DNA of 64,000 nucleotides, taken from Paeniglutamicibacter sp. Y32M11 (GTDB lineage: Bacteria; Actinomycetota; Actinomycetes; Actinomycetales; Micrococcaceae). The translations under genes were made by a program, and so were the position numbers. The notes beneath the pieces are model-generated. The model had not been told where the DNA came from. It saw only the letters and a program-made list of their open reading frames with translations, and made no database searches. Positions within the stretch are counted from its first letter, which is position 1. The number at the start of each line of letters is the position of its first letter. Shown piece after piece: positions 37,496 through 46,996 of this stretch. The stretch lies in the NCBI RefSeq assembly GCF_019285735.1, contig NZ_CP079107.1, forward strand, positions 2,976,001 to 3,040,000, read 5' to 3'.

Positions 37496-39208
37496 GTGCA
37501 GCAATTTGCGGTAGTGGCCACCCACTCCATCTCTCAGTCCGACGCCGAAGCCGAGGCAGCCACCGCGGTGGTGTCCATCGTGGACGGATCGGGCACCGCG
37601 TTGTTCCCCCCGGTTCAGGTCTACGGCGATACCCTGGCCACGGTGGTGGCAGAACTGGAGGCCAAAAAACCGCGCTGGGTCTTCGACTCGGTCCAGGGCT
37701 GGTACCCCCAGCTATTGGCCGCCGGCGTGATGATCGAACGCGTCCATGACCTCTCACTGGCCCGCACCATTTTGCGAAATACGCCCTTTGCCGTCCCCGG
37801 CGCCTACCTCGATTCGATTCGCGCGCTTCCGGATCCCTCCACCACCGCACCCGCCCACCTGTTGCCGCCGGCCCGGGTCGCGGAGAATCAGGGTGAGCTG
37901 TTCGGTGAACCCAAAAACCACAGTGCCGCGCTGGAAAATGTGCTCGCAGAATTTCTGGCTCAGCGCGCTGCCGTCCCGGCCACCGAGCGCGGTCATCGGC
38001 TGAACCTGCTGCTGGCCGCAGAGTCCGCCGGAGCACTGATCGGTGCGGAGATGACCCATGCGGGGGTGCCCTGGGATGTGGCCGAACACCATCGGCTGCT
38101 GGGCGAGGCGCTGGGCCCTCGGGTCGCTGTCGGGGTCCGTCCGCCGAAGATGGAGGCGTTGGCCGCAACCCTGCGTTTACTCCTTGATGCCCCGGGGCTC
38201 AACCCCGACTCCCCCGCGGAATTGCTTAAGGCCATGAACCGGGCCGGCATCGCGATCAGCAATACCCGGGCCTGGGAACTGACGGAGATCAAACACCCGG
38301 TCATCGAACCCTTGCTGGCCTACAAAAAGATCGCCCGGCTGGCCAACGCCAACGGTTATGTGTGGCTCGATCGTTGGGTGGATCGCGGGCGGTTCCGCCC
38401 CACCTACATTGTGGGCGGGGTGGTCACCGGGCGCTGGGCCTCCAATGGCGGCGGGGCACTGCAGATCCCTCATCAGGTCCGCTCGGCGGTGCGGGCCGAT
38501 ACGGGCAAGGTGCTGGTGGTCGCCGATGCCGCGCAGTTGGAGCCACGGATCTTGGCCGCGCTCTCGCGTGATGACGCGTTGGCTGCCGCCGCCCGCGGCA
38601 AGGATTTGTATCAGGGCATTGCCGACGCCGGCTTCGGCGGGGATCGGGCGCACGCCAAGGTGGCGATGCTCGGGGCCATGTACGGTGCCACCAGTGGCGA
38701 ATCCGGACGGCTGTTGCCCAAGTTGAAGGCCACCTACCCGCGGGCCGTTTCCCTAGTGGAATGGGCAGCGGCCCAGGGTGAGGCCGGAGCCGGGGTGTCA
38801 TCGTTCCTGGGTCGCGGCACCCCGCCGGCGCCGGAGGCCTGGCTGAGGGCCAAGACGCGCACCGGCTCGGAGGCCGAAGCGCGTGCGGTGGAGGCCGAGG
38901 GCCGGGCCCGTGGCCGCTTCACCCGCAACTTCATTGTGCAGGGCACCGCCGCCGAATGGGCGCTGTGCTGGATGAGTGAATTGCGCAGGCGCCTGTCGGC
39001 GAGCCGGGCGGCGGGCATTGATGCCGGCCAGCTGGTATTTTTCCTGCACGATGAGATCATGCTCCACGTCCCGGCGGACCAGGGTGAGAGAGTGATCGCG
39101 CTGGTGCACGAGTCGGCCAAGGCGGCCTCGGAGCTGCTCTTTGGCACCATTCCGGTGGATTTCCCGGTCACCGCCGTCATCGTGAATTCTTATGACCAGG
39201 CCAAGTAG
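37496..39208 (+). CDS. PolA-like bifunctional 3'-5' exonuclease/DNA polymerase
   Basis: This family A polymerase-like protein has 570 residues from the GTG at 37496. The N-terminal part replaces a normal proofreading domain, and the polymerase core is shorter than in PolA. Motif A (VVADAAQLEPRILAAL), motif B (KVAMLGAMYGA) and motif C (FFLHDEIML) are visible, but the 5'-nuclease domain is absent. Such proteins occur in many actinobacteria beside a full PolA; a role in repair is inferred. The frame opens at 37460, so the start is uncertain. It is divergent from the tad locus. Confidence 0.85.
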   Translation: MQQFAVVATHSISQSDAEAEAATAVVSIVDGSGTALFPPVQVYGDTLATVVAELEAKKPRWVFDSVQGWYPQLLAAGVMIERVHDLSLARTILRNTPFAVPGAYLDSIRALPDPSTTAPAHLLPPARVAENQGELFGEPKNHSAALENVLAEFLAQRAAVPATERGHRLNLLLAAESAGALIGAEMTHAGVPWDVAEHHRLLGEALGPRVAVGVRPPKMEALAATLRLLLDAPGLNPDSPAELLKAMNRAGIAISNTRAWELTEIKHPVIEPLLAYKKIARLANANGYVWLDRWVDRGRFRPTYIVGGVVTGRWASNGGGALQIPHQVRSAVRADTGKVLVVADAAQLEPRILAALSRDDALAAAARGKDLYQGIADAGFGGDRAHAKVAMLGAMYGATSGESGRLLPKLKATYPRAVSLVEWAAAQGEAGAGVSSFLGRGTPPAPEAWLRAKTRTGSEAEARAVEAEGRARGRFTRNFIVQGTAAEWALCWMSELRRRLSASRAAGIDAGQLVFFLHDEIMLHVPADQGERVIALVHESAKAASELLFGTIPVDFPVTAVIVNSYDQAK

Positions 39209-39226
39209 GACCGGGCCGGTGGCCCG
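39209..39226. terminator. compact hairpin between stop codons
   Basis: The perfect arms cgggcc/ggcccg (39212-39217 and 39221-39226) with a 3-base loop fill the gap between the convergent polymerase and Nudix genes. There is no T-run, so termination is inferred from position. Confidence 0.45.
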
Positions 39227-39943
39227 CTAGGGCGTGTGTGGCCCGCCAACGCCGATATGCACTTCGCGCTGAGCATCCCAGGGCAGGGTCCAGCCCAGGT
39301 CGTTGAAGATCCGATCCAACAAGATCCCGGTAAAGCCCCAGATGAAGCCGCCGTCCACGTCGAAGGCCGGGGCACAAAAGCGCTGCCCGTCGCGTTGAAT
39401 GACCGAGGAGACCCGGTTGGCCGGATCCAGCAGGTCGGCGACCGGGGCGCGGAAAACGGTGGAGGATTCGGCGGTGTCCACCACAAATACCTCCGAGGTC
39501 TGGTGCCACCAGCCGATGACCGGGGTGACGATGAAGTTGGTGATGGGCAGCTCCGCATCGGGCAGCACCCCCAAAATTTCCACGCCCGCCGGATCCAGCC
39601 CGGTCTCTTCCTGGGCCTCGCGCAGGGCGGCGGCGATCGCGTCCGTATCCTCCGGGTCCACCTTGCCGCCGGGGAAGGCCACCTGGCCGGCGTGTTTGCG
39701 TAGCGTGTCGGCACGGGTCACAAAGAGCACATCGAGGTCCTCGTGAACGGACTTCACCCCGCTGGCCGCCGGGACATCATCCAGCCGGCCAAAGAGGATC
39801 AGCACCGCCGCATGCTTCGCGGTGGTCGGATCCAGCGGGTTAAACACCCAGGTGGAGGGCATCTTGGTGGCAGCTTCCGGACCACGCCCGGACAGGTGCG
39901 CCTTGGCCCGGATCATCGCGCGTAATTCGCTGCGTACACTCAT
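39227..39943 (-). CDS. Nudix hydrolase, CoA pyrophosphatase type
   Basis: This 238-residue protein has a Nudix box beginning at AFPGGKVDPEDTDAIAAALREAQEETGL (positions about 92-118 overall), with the two-residue extended spacing typical of CoA pyrophosphatases such as NudL. The C-terminal part carries a Phe/Trp-rich strand-helix end. It follows nth with a 4-base overlap, a conserved actinobacterial pair. Cleavage of CoA or related dinucleotides is the likely reaction. Confidence 0.87.
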   Translation of the reverse strand: MSVRSELRAMIRAKAHLSGRGPEAATKMPSTWVFNPLDPTTAKHAAVLILFGRLDDVPAASGVKSVHEDLDVLFVTRADTLRKHAGQVAFPGGKVDPEDTDAIAAALREAQEETGLDPAGVEILGVLPDAELPITNFIVTPVIGWWHQTSEVFVVDTAESSTVFRAPVADLLDPANRVSSVIQRDGQRFCAPAFDVDGGFIWGFTGILLDRIFNDLGWTLPWDAQREVHIGVGGPHTP

Positions 39944-40725
39944 GCTTCTAACCCGTATCCTTCCGCACGCAATTGAGCTCGTGTGGCTCCGGCGCGCATC
40001 TTGGCGGCCAGCTCCTCGCGGCCCGGTGCCAGCTCATATTTGAGCAGCTTAAGCGCCTTCACCTCGTCGGTCTCGCCCTCCCCGTAGGCCGGGCAGAGTG
40101 TGGTCAGCGGGCAGGCGCCGCAGGCCGGTTTGCGGGCATGACAGACACGGCGGCCGTGGAAGACCACGCGATGGCTGAGCATGGTCCAGTCCCCCGGCTC
40201 AAAGAGCGTCGCTACCTCATGTTCGATCTTGACCGGGTCGCTTTCCGTGCTCCAGCCAAAGCGCTTCGACAGGCGCATGAAGTGCGTATCAACGGTGATG
40301 CCCGGAACCCCAAAGGCGTTACCGAGCACCACGTTGGCGGTCTTGCGCCCGACCCCGGCCAGGGTCACCAGGTCCTCAAGCCGTCCCGGGACCACCCCGT
40401 CGTACACGTCAACCAGGCGGTTGGATAGCGCGAGCAGGGAGTTGGCCTTGGCGCGGAAAAAACCGGTGGACCGGATCAGTTCCTGCAAGGCCTCCGGTGC
40501 CGCCTGACTCATGGACAGCGGATCGGGGTACGCGGCAAACAGTGCCGGGGTAATCGCGTTGACCCGCACATCGGTGGTCTGGGCGGAGAGCACCGTGGCC
40601 ACCAAGAGTTCGAAGGCGTTGGTGAAATCGAGCTCCGGCACCGCATAGGGGTACGTTTCGGCCAGTACCCGGTTAATTTTCCGGGCCCGACGTTTACGCC
40701 CCAGCGGGGTTTCTTCCGTGTGCAT
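39940..40725 (-). CDS. nth: endonuclease III
   Basis: This 261-residue base-excision repair glycosylase/AP lyase removes oxidised pyrimidines. The helix-hairpin-helix LAGVGRKTANVVLG carries the catalytic Lys128, Asp146 lies in VDTHF, and the [4Fe-4S] cysteines are Cys195, 202, 205 and 211 with the canonical 6-2-5 spacing. The C-terminus has an extra 45 residues. Its stop overlaps the Nudix gene start by 4 bases. Confidence 0.95.
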   Translation of the reverse strand: MHTEETPLGRKRRARKINRVLAETYPYAVPELDFTNAFELLVATVLSAQTTDVRVNAITPALFAAYPDPLSMSQAAPEALQELIRSTGFFRAKANSLLALSNRLVDVYDGVVPGRLEDLVTLAGVGRKTANVVLGNAFGVPGITVDTHFMRLSKRFGWSTESDPVKIEHEVATLFEPGDWTMLSHRVVFHGRRVCHARKPACGACPLTTLCPAYGEGETDEVKALKLLKYELAPGREELAAKMRAGATRAQLRAEGYGLEA

Positions 40726-40727
40726 TC

Positions 40728-42569
40728 CTACTGTTCCGGGAACTGAAGGTCATCTAGGTTGCGCAGCACCGCGGGAGTTCCGTTGGCCTGGTTGATCAGG
40801 TATTCGGTGCCACGGTCCTCCAGGCACAGAATCCAGGTGCCCGGCTGCATCATGGCCAGTTGCTTTCCGTTACCGGGGTGGAACACCGGGCGCGGGGCGT
40901 TGAGCGCAAACCAGAAGCTGGTGTGCTTTTCTTCCGGTTCCTGCACCTCGGCGCGGGCCCCGAAGCCCTGCTCGGATTCGGCAGCGGCCCGAGCCTTCGC
41001 CTTCTCCGCTGCCTCCTGGTGCGCCTGAATGTCGGCACGGGATAGTGCCGCGGTGGCCTTGATGTCTACCGGGGCCGCCGGGCTCAAGCTGGTGGCCGGA
41101 TGCGCGGCAGCGGACTGCCCAGCGGCAGGCTTCACGCCCGATGGTGCACCGGGCTTTGGCACCTTGGCTTCGGTTTCCGAGGTCGTGGTTTTTGCCACCG
41201 GGCTCTGCGCGGCTGACGTCGCGGTGAGTGATGCTGCCGGCGTTGCGGATTTTTCCGCGCCGACGTTGCGGCTGTCCGTGGCCGATTCCTGGGGGGCCAC
41301 GGACTCGGCGAGCTTCGCTGCCCCGGCGCTCTGTGGGGCCTCGGTGCCCTTGACGTCGTTGGTGCCATTGACGTCGTTGGCGCTCTTGAGGTCGTCAGTG
41401 TTTTTGGTGTCCTGAACGTTCTTGGCGTCGGGGGTGTTACTGGCGTTGTTTACCGCGAGGTCATCGGCATCCTCAAGCTTCGTGGACTGCTTCTGCGCAG
41501 TCACGGGAGACTCGGCGGGGACAGATTCATCGTTCGAAACGGCAGATGTTGCATGGGCCTCGGGAGTTGGTCCCTTCTCCGCCGGGGAGTCCTTCGGCTG
41601 AGTGTCGCGCGCCGCCTCGGCCCCCGTGGTCGATGCCTTGAACTTCGCATCGTTCTCGGCTGCTGAGATAGCCGAGGCGGATGTCGCCTTCGGAACGGCG
41701 ACCTCAGCCGCGGACGGAACATTCTCCGACTCGGCCGGGGTCAGCTCATGAGCATCGGCGGCGGAATTATCGGTGGCGGCAGCAGAAGCTGAGGTGGACG
41801 TCGGTGCAACAACAACGGGTGTCTTAACCGCCGGGGTCGGGGTCACGATCTCGGCAACCGGCTCGGCCTCAACATGAGAATCGACATCGACGACGGCGTG
41901 AGGGTCATCGGTGTGAGCGTCATCGGAGGTGGCGGTGCTTGAGTGCGAAGTCCGCGGCACCGACGGTGCGTGGTAATCCCCCGTGCTGCTGGCGCCGATG
42001 ACCTCTTCGTGATCATCGGTAGCCTCGGCTGCCGCGGCAGCACCCTTGTTGTCCTTCTTGGTCACGGGAACCGGGTAGACATCGGAACCAAGCACCGATT
42101 CACCCCCACTCACAAAATCACCGCGGAAGGCACCGAGGTAGCTGGCCAGCGTGGTGCCGACAACCATCGCCAGGCCGCCAAACAACCCGATCAGGTAGGC
42201 CGGGGCCATGGAGGCCACGTAGGAATTTAAGAAGTAGGCCGAGGCGATGATCGCCACCACGGAAGCGGCCTGATCAAGGCTCAGGGAGCCCACGCGAACC
42301 CGCGAATGGCCCTGGAGTCGACGCCAGAGGAATCCGGCGGCAATCGCGAGGGGAAGCAGTACCGAGACAAAAAAGTGGAAGGGCAGGCCCGGGAAAATCC
42401 ACATATTAACGGCAACGGTCTTGCTCCACGGGATCGGGAGGAAGGAGCCCACCAACACCAGCAGCCCGCCGAGCAGCACCACAACATCGCGGGCCGTCAG
42501 TGGTCCGATGACAGTCTTGGGCGTGTGGTCGGGCTGCGAACCCTGTGCCTTGGCATGCACCGTTTCCAT
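40728..42569 (-). CDS. membrane protein with long low-complexity tail
   Basis: This 613-residue protein has four hydrophobic helices in residues 25-150 and then more than 350 residues rich in Ala, Ser, Thr, Asp, Glu, Pro and Val with short DVKG/NDVN-like repeats. It ends with a folded-looking domain of about 80 residues (SFWFALNAPRPVFHP, then MQPGTWILCLEDRG). I place the start at 42569, with GGAG upstream; the frame is open to 42689. It starts only 2 bases upstream of nth on the same side of the operon. I do not recognise a family; the tail domain could bind another protein. Confidence 0.75.
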   Translation of the reverse strand: METVHAKAQGSQPDHTPKTVIGPLTARDVVVLLGGLLVLVGSFLPIPWSKTVAVNMWIFPGLPFHFFVSVLLPLAIAAGFLWRRLQGHSRVRVGSLSLDQAASVVAIIASAYFLNSYVASMAPAYLIGLFGGLAMVVGTTLASYLGAFRGDFVSGGESVLGSDVYPVPVTKKDNKGAAAAAEATDDHEEVIGASSTGDYHAPSVPRTSHSSTATSDDAHTDDPHAVVDVDSHVEAEPVAEIVTPTPAVKTPVVVAPTSTSASAAATDNSAADAHELTPAESENVPSAAEVAVPKATSASAISAAENDAKFKASTTGAEAARDTQPKDSPAEKGPTPEAHATSAVSNDESVPAESPVTAQKQSTKLEDADDLAVNNASNTPDAKNVQDTKNTDDLKSANDVNGTNDVKGTEAPQSAGAAKLAESVAPQESATDSRNVGAEKSATPAASLTATSAAQSPVAKTTTSETEAKVPKPGAPSGVKPAAGQSAAAHPATSLSPAAPVDIKATAALSRADIQAHQEAAEKAKARAAAESEQGFGARAEVQEPEEKHTSFWFALNAPRPVFHPGNGKQLAMMQPGTWILCLEDRGTEYLINQANGTPAVLRNLDDLQFPEQ

Positions 42570-42934
42570 ATGAAGACTCCGCTTCTTGTTAGCTCGTGTC
42601 TCGTGGCCGGCGAGTAAATACGGTCGGCGGACCACATTGATCACTTCCAACACTATCCGCGCCGGGGCACCAACGCAGTGATTCGGCACTCCGGTTACCC
42701 GAGGTGTTGTTCATGACACGGCCATGGAGGCATTAACCATCCGGTACCCCCCTTCCGAGACGGAGTTGCCGGGGCACGGTTGACCGCCAGTATCCAGCAA
42801 TCGCCGAAAATCACCGTTCACCGCAGAATTACCACCCTCCACTGTCATGCTTGTGACGGAAAGCACGTGAGAACCCGCGCGGCTGTAACGTTAGTCACAG
42901 GAAATTTTTGTCTGTTACTGGAAGGACCATACTC
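42570..42934. other. divergent intergenic region upstream of acs
   Basis: This stretch holds the promoters of the low-complexity membrane protein (minus) and acs (plus). The only recognisable element is a Crp-like palindrome at 42884-42899, listed separately. No gene is visible. Confidence 0.5.
42884..42899. promoter_or_regulatory. Crp-like binding site upstream of acs
   Basis: The 16-base sequence tgtaacgttagtcaca matches the Crp/GlxR consensus TGTGANNTANNTCACA at all positions but two. It lies 36 bases upstream of the acs GTG. A Crp-family regulator gene is present 4 kb away, and acs genes are known Crp targets in other bacteria. Confidence 0.6.
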
Positions 42935-44920
42935 GTGTCGGAAACCCACACCCCCGCGTTGGATAACCTCTCGCATGAAACGCGCTCGTTTGCCCCGAGC
43001 GCCGAATTCGTCGCAACCTCCATCGCCAAGCCGCAGCAATATGAGGCAGCCGCCGCCGACCGTCTGGGGTACTGGGCGAATGCCGCCCGCAGCGTCTTGA
43101 CCTGGGACACCGACTTCACCGAGGTTCTGGACTGGTCACAGGCGCCCGTGGCCAAGTGGTTCGCCGACGGCAAGGTTAACGCCGCGTACAACGCACTTGA
43201 CCGCCACGTGGAAAATGGACTCGGAGACCGGGTGGCCATCCACTTCGAGGGCGAACCGGGCGACACCCGCACCTACACCTACGCGCAACTCACCACGGCC
43301 GTGAAGCAGGCGGCCAACGCCTTTGAGTCCCTCGGCGTGGCCAAGGGCGACCGCGTCGCCGTCTACCTGCCGATGATCCCGGAGGCAGTGATCACCATGC
43401 TGGCCTGCGCCCGCATCGGCGCCATCCACTCGGTGGTCTTTGGTGGGTTCTCCGCCGACGCGCTGCGCAGCCGCATCGACGACGCCGAGGCCAAGCTCGT
43501 GGTCACCGCCGATGGCACCTGGCGCCGCGGTAAGCCCTCGGCGCTCAAGCCCGCCGTCGACGAGGCCCTGGACAAGGAAGGGCACACCGTCCAAAACGTG
43601 CTCGTGGTCAAGCGCAACGGCCAGGACGTCGTCTGGAACGATTCATTGGATCAGTGGTGGAGCGATGTAGTTGATTCGGCCCCCACCGAGCACACCGCCG
43701 TGGGCCACGAATCCGAACACCCGCTCTTTGTGCTCTACACCTCCGGCACCACCGGCAAGCCCAAGGGCATCATCCACACCACCGGCGGGTACCTGACCCA
43801 GGCCGCCACCACGCACCGCGATACCTTCGACCTGCACCCGGAGACCGACGTGTTCTGGTGCACCGCGGACATCGGCTGGGTCACCGGCCATTCCTACGTC
43901 ACCTACGCCCCGTTGATCAACGGAGCCACCCAGGTCATGTACGAGGGCACCCCGGATTCCCCCCACCAGGGCCGCTGGTGGGAGATCGTGGCCAAGTACG
44001 GGGTGACCATCCTGTACACGGCCCCCACCGCCATCCGCACCTTCATGAAGTGGGGCCGGAGCATCCCGGATTCCTATGATCTGTCCTCGCTGCGTGTGCT
44101 GGGTTCGGTGGGCGAATCCATTAACCCCGAGGCCTGGATGTGGTACCGCGACGTCATCGGCTCCAATAACGGAGCCAATGGGGAACGCAAAGAGCACCCC
44201 ACCCCGATTGTTGATACCTGGTGGCAGACCGAGACCGGCGCCCACATGATCGCCCCGCTGCCCGGCGTCACCGTCACCAAGCCCGGATCGGCACAAACCG
44301 CCGTCCCCGGCATCACCGTGGACGTGGTTGACGAAATGGGTCAGTCGGTAGCCAACGGCGAGGGCGGCTTCCTGGTCATCCGTGACCCCTGGCCGGGCAT
44401 GCTCCGCGGCATCTGGGGCGACATGGACCGCTACAAGGAGACCTACTGGTCCCGTTTTGAGGGCATGTACTTCGCCGGCGACGGCGCCAAGAAGGACGAG
44501 GATGGGGACATCTGGCTGCTGGGCCGCGTGGATGACGTCATGAACGTCTCCGGCCACCGCCTGTCGACCACCGAGATCGAATCCTCGCTGGTGGCCCACC
44601 CGTATGTGGCAGAGGCAGCGGTGGTGGGAGCCAAGGACGAGACCACCGGCGAGGCAGTGGTCGCGTTCGTCATCTTGCAGATTGACCCACCGGAGGGCGA
44701 GGACGTGGTGGCAACGCTGCGCGCCCACGTGGGCAAGGACATCGGCCCTATCGCTAAGCCGCGACACATTTTGGTGGTTCCCGAGCTACCCAAGACGCGT
44801 TCGGGCAAGATCATGCGCCGACTTCTCAAGGATGTTGCCGAGGGCCGCGAGGTCGGGGATGCAACCACCTTGGCGGATAACACCGTCATGACGCAGATCG
44901 CCGATTCGATGCGCAAGTAG
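42935..44920 (+). CDS. acs: acetyl-CoA synthetase
   Basis: This AMP-forming enzyme activates acetate to acetyl-CoA. From the GTG at 42935 (GGAAGG nine bases upstream) it has 661 residues. The adenylation motif [13 protein letters not shown] lies around residue 268, [10 protein letters not shown] around 428, and Lys625 in the C-terminal SGKIMRR motif is the residue acetylated in the family and reversed by AcuC/SrtN-type deacetylases; an AcuC-type gene occurs in this window. The frame is open from 42908. A terminator follows. Confidence 0.95.
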   Translation: MSETHTPALDNLSHETRSFAPSAEFVATSIAKPQQYEAAAADRLGYWANAARSVLTWDTDFTEVLDWSQAPVAKWFADGKVNAAYNALDRHVENGLGDRVAIHFEGEPGDTRTYTYAQLTTAVKQAANAFESLGVAKGDRVAVYLPMIPEAVITMLACARIGAIHSVVFGGFSADALRSRIDDAEAKLVVTADGTWRRGKPSALKPAVDEALDKEGHTVQNVLVVKRNGQDVVWNDSLDQWWSDVVDSAPTEHTAVGHESEHPLFVLYTSGTTGKPKGIIHTTGGYLTQAATTHRDTFDLHPETDVFWCTADIGWVTGHSYVTYAPLINGATQVMYEGTPDSPHQGRWWEIVAKYGVTILYTAPTAIRTFMKWGRSIPDSYDLSSLRVLGSVGESINPEAWMWYRDVIGSNNGANGERKEHPTPIVDTWWQTETGAHMIAPLPGVTVTKPGSAQTAVPGITVDVVDEMGQSVANGEGGFLVIRDPWPGMLRGIWGDMDRYKETYWSRFEGMYFAGDGAKKDEDGDIWLLGRVDDVMNVSGHRLSTTEIESSLVAHPYVAEAAVVGAKDETTGEAVVAFVILQIDPPEGEDVVATLRAHVGKDIGPIAKPRHILVVPELPKTRSGKIMRRLLKDVAEGREVGDATTLADNTVMTQIADSMRK

Positions 44921-44943
44921 TACCACCGCAGGACCCAGACATC

Positions 44944-44990
44944 TGGGGGCGGGAAGGGCCAGAGCCTTTCCCGCCCCCACGTCTTTTAAC
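44944..44990 (+). terminator. intrinsic terminator after acs
   Basis: Arms of 12 bases (44944-44955 and 44968-44979) are perfect and extend inward with three more pairs, followed by a TCTTTTAA run. It lies 24 bases past the acs stop codon. Confidence 0.8.
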
Positions 44991-45046
44991 GCAAGGTGCA
45001 AAGGCCCTACCCAGAATGTGTCGGGCCACAACCTACAGTGGATGCC

Positions 45047-45496
45047 ATGAGTGAAGAGAAAACCAAACGCATTCTCGTCCTGAATGGACCAAACCTGAAC
45101 CTCTTGGGCACCCGGGAACCCGCCGTCTATGGGCACGAGTCCCTGAAAGACGTTGAAGAGCTCTGCCGGGCTACTGCCACTGCGGCGGGCTTCGAGGTCG
45201 AATTCCTGCAGTCAAATCATGAGGGTGTGCTCATCGATGCCATCCACGCGGCACGTGGCACGGTGAGCGGCATCGTCTTTAACCCCGGCGCCTACACCCA
45301 CACGTCCATCGCCCTGGCCGATGCCATCTCCGGGGTCGAGCTGCCGGTCATCGAGGTCCACATCTCCAATGTGCACCGTCGCGAGTCATTCCGCCACCAC
45401 TCGTACATCTCCCCCGTTGCCGCTTCGGTGATTGTGGGAGCCGGGACCAACGGGTATTCCTTAGCCATCAATCAGCTGGCTCACCTCACCCGCTAG
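45047..45496 (+). CDS. aroQ: 3-dehydroquinate dehydratase type II
   Basis: AroQ converts 3-dehydroquinate to 3-dehydroshikimate in the shikimate pathway. The 149-residue protein shows the type II active site: [13 protein letters not shown] with Arg23, catalytic Tyr28, [15 protein letters not shown], and [12 protein letters not shown] with the catalytic His. I place the start at 45047 because the ATG lies 7 nt after TACAGT (leaderless layout) and homology begins there. It is not next to other shikimate genes, but a DAHP synthase gene occurs elsewhere in the window. Confidence 0.94.
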   Translation: MSEEKTKRILVLNGPNLNLLGTREPAVYGHESLKDVEELCRATATAAGFEVEFLQSNHEGVLIDAIHAARGTVSGIVFNPGAYTHTSIALADAISGVELPVIEVHISNVHRRESFRHHSYISPVAASVIVGAGTNGYSLAINQLAHLTR

Positions 45497-45524
45497 CAAC
45501 TTCCCCGGGTCCCAGATCTGGAAA

Positions 45525-45568
45525 CGGGCTGGAGGCGGAGCCATTGAATTAGTTCCGCTTCCAGCCCG
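45525..45568. terminator. bidirectional hairpin between aroQ and the MarP gene
   Basis: Arms of 15 bases (45525-45539 and 45554-45568) pair with one mismatch around a 14-base loop. It lies between convergent genes. Confidence 0.55.
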
Positions 45569-45588
45569 GCGAAGCCCTCTTCGTTTGA

Positions 45589-45609
45589 GGCTAGTGGCTA
45601 GTGGCTAGT
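45589..45609. repeat. tandem GGCTAGT repeat over the marP stop codon
   Basis: Three perfect 7-base units (ggctagt) stand in tandem, and the minus-strand TAG stop of the MarP-type gene lies inside the last one. Because the unit carries a stop in that frame, slippage here would not extend the protein. Confidence 0.7.
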
Positions 45610-46813
45610 GGGGCGAGCAAGCCCCGGTCGGAACCGAGTCCTGAGCACGAGTCGATTGGCTGATCGCCGTGTTAATTTCCTCGAGTGCCAGGGCGTACCC
45701 GACCTCGGTATCGCCCTTGGCCTTGGCGAACACCATGCCAACAACTTGGCCCTGGTCATCTAGCAGCGGACCGCCGGAATTGCCCTGTTCAACATCACCG
45801 GCCAGCTGGTAGATACGTAACGGCGAGGGTTCGGCACCATAGATGTTTTGAATGGCGATGGTGCTCAGTGATTCAATCACCGCACCCCGGGCGTGGAATG
45901 AACCGCCACCGGGGAATCCGAGGAAAGCAGCGGTGTCACCGCGCTCTAGATCGCTACCTCGCTGCAGCGGATCCAGGCCCAGACCGGGGACGTCCAAGAC
46001 CGCAGTATCGGTTACCGAATCGAAGTAGACGACACTGGCCGAGAGCACTTTGCCGTCTTGTGTGGTCACCGAGGGCTCGGTAATTCCGGCCACCACGTGC
46101 GCGTTGGTGAGGACGCGGTCCGGTGCGAAGACAAAACCCGAACCTGATTGGTTCACACCGCACGCATAAGCGGTGCCGATGATCTTGACCACCGATTCGG
46201 CGGCCGCATCAACCGCGGTGCCGAGTTCCGACTCCTGCGGTACCGCGACTTCCACCTGCGGTGCAAAGGGCTCAAAAAGCTCGGGAATGGTTTGGCCCAT
46301 GACCTGGGCTCGAGCCTCTGTCACGAAGTCGGTGAGGGGGCGGGGCGTCAATTTCTGGATCGTGGTCAGGACCTTGGAGTCCGCCACCTGCTGGGATACC
46401 AATGGCACACCCATGGTCGCCGCCGACAGTGCGATGGCGGAGATAACCAATGCCGCCATGACGGTATTGGCAATGCCACCCAAGAAGCGATCAAAGGACT
46501 TCAGCACCGGGAAGTTCAGCCATAAGCGGATTCTGGCACCAATGGCCGCTCCAATTCCCTGGCCGATCAAAATAAACGCCACGGCCGCGGCGACGATCCA
46601 GAAAATGCGCCAGCCGGGGTTGCTGACCCAGGTTGCCACGAGGGGAATTCCGTAGAAGGCTGCTATACCACCAGCGAGGAAGCCAATGATGGCCCCTAGC
46701 GTGACAAAGAAGCCTTTACGCAGGCCAGAGGCCAAAAAGCTGATCAATGAAATGATGAGCAACAGATCCAACCATGACAATCCCAATATCAAGTCCGGAC
46801 TCCACTCCTTCAT
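45605..46813 (-). CDS. marP: MarP-type membrane serine protease
   Basis: MarP is an extracytoplasmic trypsin-like protease that protects mycobacteria against acid. The 402-residue protein has four N-terminal helices of the CvpA/colicin-V type (residues 1-140), then a protease domain with His239 (TNAHV), Asp269 (TDTAVL) and Ser346 (GNSGG). Cys218 and Cys399 could form the activating disulfide known from MarP. It is divergent from the crp gene and could share its control region. Confidence 0.9.
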   Translation of the reverse strand: MKEWSPDLILGLSWLDLLLIISLISFLASGLRKGFFVTLGAIIGFLAGGIAAFYGIPLVATWVSNPGWRIFWIVAAAVAFILIGQGIGAAIGARIRLWLNFPVLKSFDRFLGGIANTVMAALVISAIALSAATMGVPLVSQQVADSKVLTTIQKLTPRPLTDFVTEARAQVMGQTIPELFEPFAPQVEVAVPQESELGTAVDAAAESVVKIIGTAYACGVNQSGSGFVFAPDRVLTNAHVVAGITEPSVTTQDGKVLSASVVYFDSVTDTAVLDVPGLGLDPLQRGSDLERGDTAAFLGFPGGGSFHARGAVIESLSTIAIQNIYGAEPSPLRIYQLAGDVEQGNSGGPLLDDQGQVVGMVFAKAKGDTEVGYALALEEINTAISQSTRAQDSVPTGACSPH

Positions 46814-46923
46814 TCGGTGTTGTAGGGCACCAAAACGGGCCTAAAACACTATTTCTTGCCCCGAGTCTAGTCGGGCATGGATCAAATGCCCGCGATTCTA
46901 ACCACATTTAGGGCCTTTTGGCG

Positions 46924-46939
46924 TGTGGAAGCTGTCACA
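46924..46939. promoter_or_regulatory. Crp-like binding site between marP and crp
   Basis: The 16-base sequence tgtggaagctgtcaca keeps both TGTG/CACA ends of the Crp consensus, flanked by a further complementary G and C. It lies 58 bases upstream of the crp ATG and 110 bases from the marP start, so it could serve autoregulation and control of marP. Confidence 0.6.
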
Positions 46940-46996
46940 CGGGGCAACCGTACGGCACAATTGGAACAGCGCTAACGACAGTTGACAGGAGATTTT

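Noticed and set aside
40728-42060. CRISPR-like or satellite repeats in the low-complexity region
   Set aside because: The repetition is at the level of amino acids (Ala/Ser/Thr/Asp), with no constant DNA unit or spacing.
43643-44767. 374-codon open frame antisense to acs
   Set aside because: It mirrors the codon structure of acs on the other strand, has no start signal or recognisable domain, and is the normal shadow of a GC-rich gene. The same applies to 17024-17953, 18642-19370, 19314-20252 (plus), 21262-22137, 23251-24072, 55565-56533 and 61901-62584.
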